Assembly: GCA_016928395.1 (NCBI GenBank)
Contig: JAFGKV010000006.1
Location: 1 to 29,844 of the forward strand
Direction: 5' to 3'
Source of the DNA: Candidatus Fermentibacterota bacterium
GTDB lineage: Bacteria > JAFGKV01
DNA: 29,844 nt
The notes under the pieces were generated by a model, which saw only the letters and a program-made list of their open reading frames with translations, made no database searches and was not told the DNA's origin. Below, piece by piece: positions 24,993 to 29,844 of the stretch (positions within the stretch are counted from its first letter, which is position 1; each line of letters opens with the position of its first letter). The translations under genes and the position numbers were made by a program.

Positions 24993-25243
24993 GGGCTCCC
25001 GACACCGCGATCTCTCGGCATTCGGACGGTCTGTTCGAAGGGCGGTGTTCATTCATCTCAAGGATGGCGAGAGGCTGGCGAGAACGACGGGCGCCTTCCA
25101 TTGCCAAGGGTCGGCACGCTGAACGGTTTCCTGGGTACTCTCACGAGCTGGTTCGCCTGATCGGGACGCACGGGAGATCCTTGTGTGGTGCCGCACAGGT
25201 GTATCTGAGGGAGTAATCGGTTCCTTGGAGTTCGGCGGGGGAC
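24993..25243. other. Convergent intergenic region, no gene seen
   Basis: This 251-bp gap lies between the end of the plus-strand operon and the end of the minus-strand AOR gene. An inverted repeat ACACCGC (25002-25008) and GCGGTGT (25042-25048) with a 33-nt loop is visible, but it has no T-run and the loop is long for a terminator. I found no small gene with a ribosome binding site. Confidence 0.5.
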
Positions 25244-27211
25244 TCAGCCTGCCCACCCTATCCCCAGCTCCTCCAGCTTCCTCCCTTCGGGGCGTCCGGT
25301 GAGAGGATCCCATCCGCGAAGGTGATAGTATTCATCGAGAACCCTGCGAAAGCTTTCGGCCTTCATGGACATCGGCCTGCCCACCAAGGGATTGATGTGA
25401 TTCTCCGGAGCCGAGAAGTAGGGAATGACGGCTTCATCGTGATTCCGAGAACGGCTGAAGAGTCGAATCTGAATGCACCGATCGAGATTCACCACGCGCT
25501 CACAGATCGTTTCGAATTCGCCCTCGCCGATGTCGTGCCCGGTGGCAAGGCGGTACATCTCATGTTCGAATGACGGCCCCGGGATTCTTCTTCCTTCGAA
25601 GATCACTCGGGCAAAATGATCGTCGGTATGCAGACTGAAGATACGCGGGTAGATCTGATCTCCGACCGTGAGCGAATCCTTGATCACGCTTCGGTGCTGA
25701 TGCCACACTGCGGGATAGGCCTTGGCATTGTACCCGCTGCCAGGGCTGAAGGCGTCACGCGAGCCGTACACCCGCTCCCCGAGGCTCTCGATGATATCCC
25801 ACTTTAGGCCTTCCACGGGCGAGCAGGACTTGGACCATCCCATTACATTCTGTACATAGCCGTGACCGCTGCTGATGGGATCGCGAGTGTCGGTGGCCCA
25901 TTGAAGAGCAGACACCAGCCAGTAGGGGAAGTAGATGAAGTTGATATGGTCGCCGTGCCCGTCCCAATGGCCGGCATACCCCCATGCGGGATAGAACTCG
26001 CCGATGAACTCCTGGCCGAATCCCAGGATTCCGGCCGCGCGGACCCCTCCCTCCGCCAGGGCGTCACCGATCCCCTCGCGATACGCGATCTTGCGCAGCA
26101 GGCGATGCCAGATGACAGGATCGGAGAGATCGAAAGCCATGCCATCGAAATCCCGCAGCATGCCCTCCTGATGGCATCTCCTCAGCCACGGGATGATTCC
26201 CACGAGCAATTCCCAGTGGTTCAGACCGAAGTCGTTGGCGTAACGCCCCACCTCGAATCCGGCCTCAAACCCGATGTTCCAATCATAGAAGGTTCCCTTC
26301 GGCCCCGGAAACAACTGCGCGATGCAGTCCACCTGCCCCGAATGAAGGCCCTTCCCCACCACTGCCGGGACATTACGGTAGTACCGGGCGTCCCAACACT
26401 GCACCTGGCACTGCTGCGTGCATGCATGGTATCGCTGGCCATACTTCTCCACCAGGTCTCTGTTCAGAGGGCGTGTGCGCGGCCACCCGTGCGAGCCGTG
26501 GGCCTCATTTGCAAGAAGCCTGCAGAATGAACTGAACCGCTTTGGATCGGCGATGCGGATGGCGCCGCTGCCTCGAACGACGAGTGCCTTCAGCTTCTTA
26601 CCTGCCATGACCGCACCGAATCCGCCTTGGCCGGATGCGGACTCGGTTTCCGTGGCCATGACGGCGATGCGACAGAGGTTCTCTCCCGCGGGGCCAACAG
26701 CGAGGATCCTGCAGTCGCGGCCATGAACTGCCATGAGATCTTGCTGGGTCTGGTAGATTCCCTTGCCCCAGTGGCAGGCGGCACGGCGGAGTTGAATGGT
26801 GCCATCTTCGATGAGGAGATACACTGCATCAGGGGATATGCCGGTGATCACGATGCCGTCGAATCCCGCATACTTGAGGGCGGGGCCGAAGTGTCCGCCG
26901 AAACTAGAACGGGTGAACCACGGTACGGGCCACCCCTGAGGCGCCAGGCCGCAGACCGTTGTCCGTCCGGAGAACGGCGCCGCTGTTCCCGTAAGTGGAC
27001 CGGTCATCAAGATCAGAGGCGAATCCTCATGAAACGGATCCGCCGGCGAGGGCACCAAATCCCATGCCAGCCGCGTTGCAACGCCTCGGCCGCCCATGTA
27101 CTGGTAGACATACTCGCGGGAATCCATGGTCGAAATCGACCCGGAGCTCAAGTTGACCGTGAGGATTGCTCCCTGCCAGCCGTTCATGGCTGGCTGCGTC
27201 ACCCTATTCAT
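25244..27211 (-). CDS. Aldehyde:ferredoxin oxidoreductase family tungstoenzyme
   Basis: 655 residues from ATG 27211 (GTG 27223 and ATG 27187 are alternatives; homologues start near GWQGAIL, and ATG 27211 overlaps the ferredoxin stop, fitting coupling). Family marks include the N-terminal domain GWQGAILTVNL, YMGGRGVATRL and MTGPLTGTAAPFSGR, then GGHFGPALKYAGFDG, QGGFGAVMAGKKLKA, and the C-terminal YYHLRGWDPLTGRP. These enzymes oxidise aldehydes or reduce acids with a tungsten or molybdenum bis-pterin cofactor and pass electrons to ferredoxin. The iron-sulfur ligands are odd: Cys264, Cys268 and Cys272 are spaced Cx3Cx3C rather than Cx2Cx3C, and the usual fourth Cys (in DSLxxC) is Gly517 (DSLTVGDQ). 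The cluster may be altered or absent. The electron partner is probably the ferredoxin encoded just upstream. The substrate is unknown. Confidence 0.93.
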   Translation of the reverse strand: MNRVTQPAMNGWQGAILTVNLSSGSISTMDSREYVYQYMGGRGVATRLAWDLVPSPADPFHEDSPLILMTGPLTGTAAPFSGRTTVCGLAPQGWPVPWFTRSSFGGHFGPALKYAGFDGIVITGISPDAVYLLIEDGTIQLRRAACHWGKGIYQTQQDLMAVHGRDCRILAVGPAGENLCRIAVMATETESASGQGGFGAVMAGKKLKALVVRGSGAIRIADPKRFSSFCRLLANEAHGSHGWPRTRPLNRDLVEKYGQRYHACTQQCQVQCWDARYYRNVPAVVGKGLHSGQVDCIAQLFPGPKGTFYDWNIGFEAGFEVGRYANDFGLNHWELLVGIIPWLRRCHQEGMLRDFDGMAFDLSDPVIWHRLLRKIAYREGIGDALAEGGVRAAGILGFGQEFIGEFYPAWGYAGHWDGHGDHINFIYFPYWLVSALQWATDTRDPISSGHGYVQNVMGWSKSCSPVEGLKWDIIESLGERVYGSRDAFSPGSGYNAKAYPAVWHQHRSVIKDSLTVGDQIYPRIFSLHTDDHFARVIFEGRRIPGPSFEHEMYRLATGHDIGEGEFETICERVVNLDRCIQIRLFSRSRNHDEAVIPYFSAPENHINPLVGRPMSMKAESFRRVLDEYYHLRGWDPLTGRPEGRKLEELGIGWAG

Positions 27212-27644
27212 AGAGGAGGGCACCGAACATGCAGGCCTCGACGCAGAGGGGCGCCCCCAGGCAGGTATCGCACTTGATCACAATCCGTGCTGCCTCGTCC
27301 CAGAAGATGGCGCCCCAGGGACATGCCTGGATGCATAGTCGACAGCCGTCGCATCGCAGAGGATCCAGTACGACGATACCGGTACGCGCATCCGTGCTGA
27401 GTGCATTGTTGGGGCACACCTCAAGGCATTGTGGGGTCTCACACTGTCGACACACGGTGAGGATCGTGTCGCCCCCGAAGGGATCCAGCCCTATCCTGAT
27501 TCGTGACGAGGACGGGCTCTGATGGTGCGCCTTGCCAAGGCTGCATGCGGACATGCAAGAAAGACAGCCGGTGCAGAGGGTCTCGTGGAAGCGAATTCGA
27601 CGAGGGTTCGAATGCGGTCGGCGGCGATCCTCATTCCGGGGCAT
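27204..27644 (-). CDS. Four-cluster 4Fe-4S ferredoxin, partner of the AOR enzyme
   Basis: 146 residues from ATG 27644 (TTG 27653 is an alternative). Sixteen cysteines form four cluster-binding groups: C24-C27-C30-C34, C65-C68-C73-C77, C98-C101-C104-C108 and C125-C128-C134-C138. This layout is typical of HybA/DmsB-like electron-transfer subunits and of the ferredoxins found beside AOR genes. No signal peptide is seen, so it is probably cytoplasmic. Its stop overlaps the AOR start by 8 bp, so the two are almost certainly translated together. It should relay electrons between the AOR active site and another redox partner not in the window. Confidence 0.94.
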   Translation of the reverse strand: MPRNEDRRRPHSNPRRIRFHETLCTGCLSCMSACSLGKAHHQSPSSSRIRIGLDPFGGDTILTVCRQCETPQCLEVCPNNALSTDARTGIVVLDPLRCDGCRLCIQACPWGAIFWDEAARIVIKCDTCLGAPLCVEACMFGALLYE

Positions 27645-27741
27645 GGGCGGCAAATGCTCCTTGTGACTGTGGAAGCCCCTGCACGCAATGGGCGGGTAGA
27701 GAACACGGCGGAGAGGGGAAGAGTGCGCCGGACGAGGCCAC

Positions 27742-27781
27742 GAGCTGAGGGGGAGCAGCCGAAGCTGCTCCCCGCCAGCTC
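27742..27781 (-). terminator. Strong hairpin after the repeat-protein gene
   Basis: GGGGAGCAGC (27750-27759) pairs perfectly with GCTGCTCCCC (27764-27773) around the loop CGAA, a tetraloop-like sequence. An outer stem GAGCTG/CAGCTC extends it to 27742-27781 with a small internal loop. It begins 8 bases beyond the stop codon of the minus-strand gene ending at 27789, so it probably ends or protects that transcript. There is no T-run, so it may not be a simple intrinsic terminator. Confidence 0.7.
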
Positions 27782-27788
27782 TCGAATG

Positions 27789-29844
27789 CTACCGCAGCAG
27801 CACGATCTTCTGGATGCTGGCCCCGGCCCCACTGCGAACCCTCAACGCGTAGAGTCCGGTCGTCGGGCGGCCCATGGCGCGAAGATCAATGCCCACTCGA
27901 TGGGATCCACAGACAAGAGTCCCCAAGTCAACGGAGCCCACCAGTCTGCCCGCCATGTCGAGCATGTCAGCGAAGACCTGTTGCGTGGTTCCCACCGACA
28001 GGCTAAGGGAGACAAAGCCCTGGCATGGATTCGGGTTCACCGCATCAAGGGAAAGCGCCGAGGGTACCGCTGTTGGAATGTCCGAACCCTGTCCCTCGAA
28101 ACCCAGGGTGAAGTTGATATTGGTTGCCGGCGCCATGACCTGGGTGGCATCGAACGGCACCTGTACATACGGCATGAAGCCGTAGAAATAGTAGTAGCCG
28201 AAGGGCATGAAGAAGCCTAACTCAAAGGGCGGCATCTCGGCGGGGAGTTCCTCGTACCACTCGTCGGTGATCACGACCACCGCGTCAGGGTTCAGCATCC
28301 CATACCAGAACCATGAGAAGAAACTCCACGCGCGCACATAGTGGGTGCTCCCGCTGTACAGGCTTCTGATCTCGTATCGGCCGTCTTGCCAGGCCTGGTC
28401 GGTGGTGGGGTTGATGCCGCTGGGGGCGAATCCGCTCAGATGCCCGGTCAGGTCGTACGACGCCACAATCACCCAGTTGATTGGATCGCCGCCGTCTTCC
28501 CTCGTCACCACGCCGCTGATGGTGGCCGTGCCTGGGGCCAACGTGATGTTCACGTCAGATCCGTATGTCTGGCCGGCAACCAGCGTCAGGGACCCGCCCT
28601 GATCGAAGGTGTGGCCTCCGCCATAATAGCCGACAGCCGCCTGCGCGCCGTAGGGTACCGCAGCGATCTTGACGGGCCGGGCGGGTAGGCGTCTGATCCG
28701 GTATCCCGCACAGAATGTGTTGTTGTCATCATCGCAGACCGGTGCCTCGTCGGACACCCCGATGCCCACGGGGAAGCCTGACTGCGCGTCATAGGCGATG
28801 AGCACCACACTGACATCGGCATCGCCGGCCGGTGAACCGTCGGGCATCGAGACGAACCCCTGGACAATGGCCTCACGGTCAAGCTGCACGTCGATTCCCG
28901 TGGTGGACTGCCCCTCGGTGACTTGTACCGGCGTCGCCTCTTCGAAGTTGGATGTGCCTCCGTAGTACTCGGAACAGAAACCGATCTCGCCGTATTCGGC
29001 GAACTGCGTCGATACCCAGACTCTATAGCTTCCTGAGGGAAGGCCCAGGATGGTGTAGCTTCCGTCAGGCTGTACCGGCGCCGGGAAGAGGAACCAGAAG
29101 TCTTCATCCTCGGGGGGGAACTCCTCCGGGTACGCAATCACAAACTCGACGATCTCCGTGATGTCTGCGGCCCCCGGGGCAGTGACCCGGCCCGTGATCG
29201 TACCCCGGCTGGGTAGCGCGAAATCGATATTGTCAACGCCGCCCATACCCACTGTGACGATGGCGGCGTCTTCGAAGGAATGGGCATCGTCATAGTACAG
29301 GGGGATCATGGGGTATGGGAACCCCTGGAGCGAGACCTTGTAGTCTCCCTCCCGCAATCCGCCAACAGTATACGGGCCAATTCCAAAGGTAAGCCCCGAG
29401 GCCACCTCACGCAGGCTGTCATCGAGAGAATAGGCGGAGATGAAGAAAATGGTCTCTTCGAAGGCGCCCGGCGCATCCGACGTGATCTCGCCATTGATGG
29501 CCCCGCCCTGGGAGAGCACGAAATCTATCCCGGAAGTCGTCTGGCCTGGCTGGACCAGCACCAAGTCGGCGGTGTCTTGCGACGGCTTGTCGTCCCACCA
29601 TTCGTTCGCATAGTCCGGGAACATGAAGCCGGGCGACGCTCGCACGGCATACTGCCCGGGTGGCAGCCCGTTGACCGTGTAGGTGCCGTCCCCCATGACA
29701 ATGTCCGAAGCGAAGAATTCATCCTGGCCGGATTCGTACACTTCAATGGTGACGAACATGGCAGGGGAGCCGTCATCCAGGCTCACCGAGCCACTGATGT
29801 TTCCTCCCGGTGGGAGGTTGAACTGTATGCCCGAGATGGTTTGA
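27789..29844 (-). CDS. Secreted multi-repeat protein with C-terminal sorting domain (partial)
   Basis: The frame is open from the window edge to the TAG at 27789, about 684 codons, so the N-terminus lies beyond 29844. The edge residues TISGIQFNLPPGGNISG show the cut falls between repeats. It consists of about five beta-sandwich modules of 85-110 residues, each starting with a strand such as TTSGIDFVLSQGGAINGEI, like carboxypeptidase-regulatory or SdrD/Cna-B-like folds. The last 85 or so residues (NPNPCQGFVSLSLSV ... GLYALRV ... KIVLLR) form a type IX-like sorting domain ending LLR, as in the large C25 protein. It is probably an exported, surface-attached structural or adhesive protein. No catalytic residues are seen. 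It is followed by a strong hairpin and then by the ferredoxin and AOR genes, which look unrelated in function. Confidence 0.88.
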   Translation of the reverse strand, partial: QTISGIQFNLPPGGNISGSVSLDDGSPAMFVTIEVYESGQDEFFASDIVMGDGTYTVNGLPPGQYAVRASPGFMFPDYANEWWDDKPSQDTADLVLVQPGQTTSGIDFVLSQGGAINGEITSDAPGAFEETIFFISAYSLDDSLREVASGLTFGIGPYTVGGLREGDYKVSLQGFPYPMIPLYYDDAHSFEDAAIVTVGMGGVDNIDFALPSRGTITGRVTAPGAADITEIVEFVIAYPEEFPPEDEDFWFLFPAPVQPDGSYTILGLPSGSYRVWVSTQFAEYGEIGFCSEYYGGTSNFEEATPVQVTEGQSTTGIDVQLDREAIVQGFVSMPDGSPAGDADVSVVLIAYDAQSGFPVGIGVSDEAPVCDDDNNTFCAGYRIRRLPARPVKIAAVPYGAQAAVGYYGGGHTFDQGGSLTLVAGQTYGSDVNITLAPGTATISGVVTREDGGDPINWVIVASYDLTGHLSGFAPSGINPTTDQAWQDGRYEIRSLYSGSTHYVRAWSFFSWFWYGMLNPDAVVVITDEWYEELPAEMPPFELGFFMPFGYYYFYGFMPYVQVPFDATQVMAPATNINFTLGFEGQGSDIPTAVPSALSLDAVNPNPCQGFVSLSLSVGTTQQVFADMLDMAGRLVGSVDLGTLVCGSHRVGIDLRAMGRPTTGLYALRVRSGAGASIQKIVLLR

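Noticed and set aside
25002-25048. 7-bp inverted repeat as a terminator of the plus-strand operon
   Set aside because: The loop is 33 nt and no T-run follows.
27522-28220. Plus-strand open frame over the ferredoxin start and repeat-protein tail
   Set aside because: It runs antisense to two well-supported genes and across the hairpin, with no domain pattern.

Overview
The window is about 62% GC and reads as one chromosomal segment of an uncultured Gram-negative bacterium. The best guess is the FCB superphylum or a neighbour such as Candidatus Eisenbacteria or Latescibacterota. The clues are gingipain-type (C25) secreted proteins carrying CARDB modules, FlgD-like or type IX-like C-terminal sorting domains ending in 'LLR', and an ABC-type (Wzm/Wzt) surface polysaccharide exporter. 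The phylum call is an inference from gene style; no rRNA or other marker gene is present.

Layout. (1) 1-254 holds no gene. It contains two 16-bp direct repeats resembling the end of an insertion sequence, then a 23-unit heptanucleotide tandem repeat that runs up to the 3' end of a XerC/D-type tyrosine recombinase gene (255-1181, minus strand). (2) From 1293 to 24992 lies a plus-strand block of twelve tightly packed genes, many overlapping by 1-14 bp. In order: an alpha/beta hydrolase that has lost its catalytic Ser and His, a YegS/diacylglycerol-kinase-like lipid kinase, two tandem C25 proteins (2214 and 1393 aa), Wzm, Wzt with a carbohydrate-binding tail, a coiled-coil protein, a coiled-coil methyltransferase, a GT-B/GT2 fusion glycosyltransferase, two GT4 glycosyltransferases, a small secreted CBM-like protein, and a GT-C-like membrane protein. 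(3) From 25244 to the right edge everything is on the minus strand: an aldehyde:ferredoxin oxidoreductase (AOR) family enzyme with its four-cluster ferredoxin, and a large multi-repeat secreted protein running off the window end with its own C-terminal sorting domain.

How the genes may work together. The glycosyltransferases would build a glycan on a lipid carrier. The coiled-coil methyltransferase could cap it and, by analogy with WbdD of E. coli O9a, help set its length. Wzt would recognise the capped chain, and Wzm/Wzt would export it. The two C25 proteins lie directly upstream of wzm with no room for a separate transcription unit. In Bacteroidota the C25 sortase PorU attaches type IX cargo to a lipopolysaccharide (A-LPS). 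The co-location here therefore suggests, but does not prove, a locus coupling surface protein processing or anchoring to polysaccharide export. The first C25 protein keeps the His/Cys dyad. The second has Arg exactly where the catalytic His should be and lacks the sorting tail, so it looks like a non-catalytic partner.
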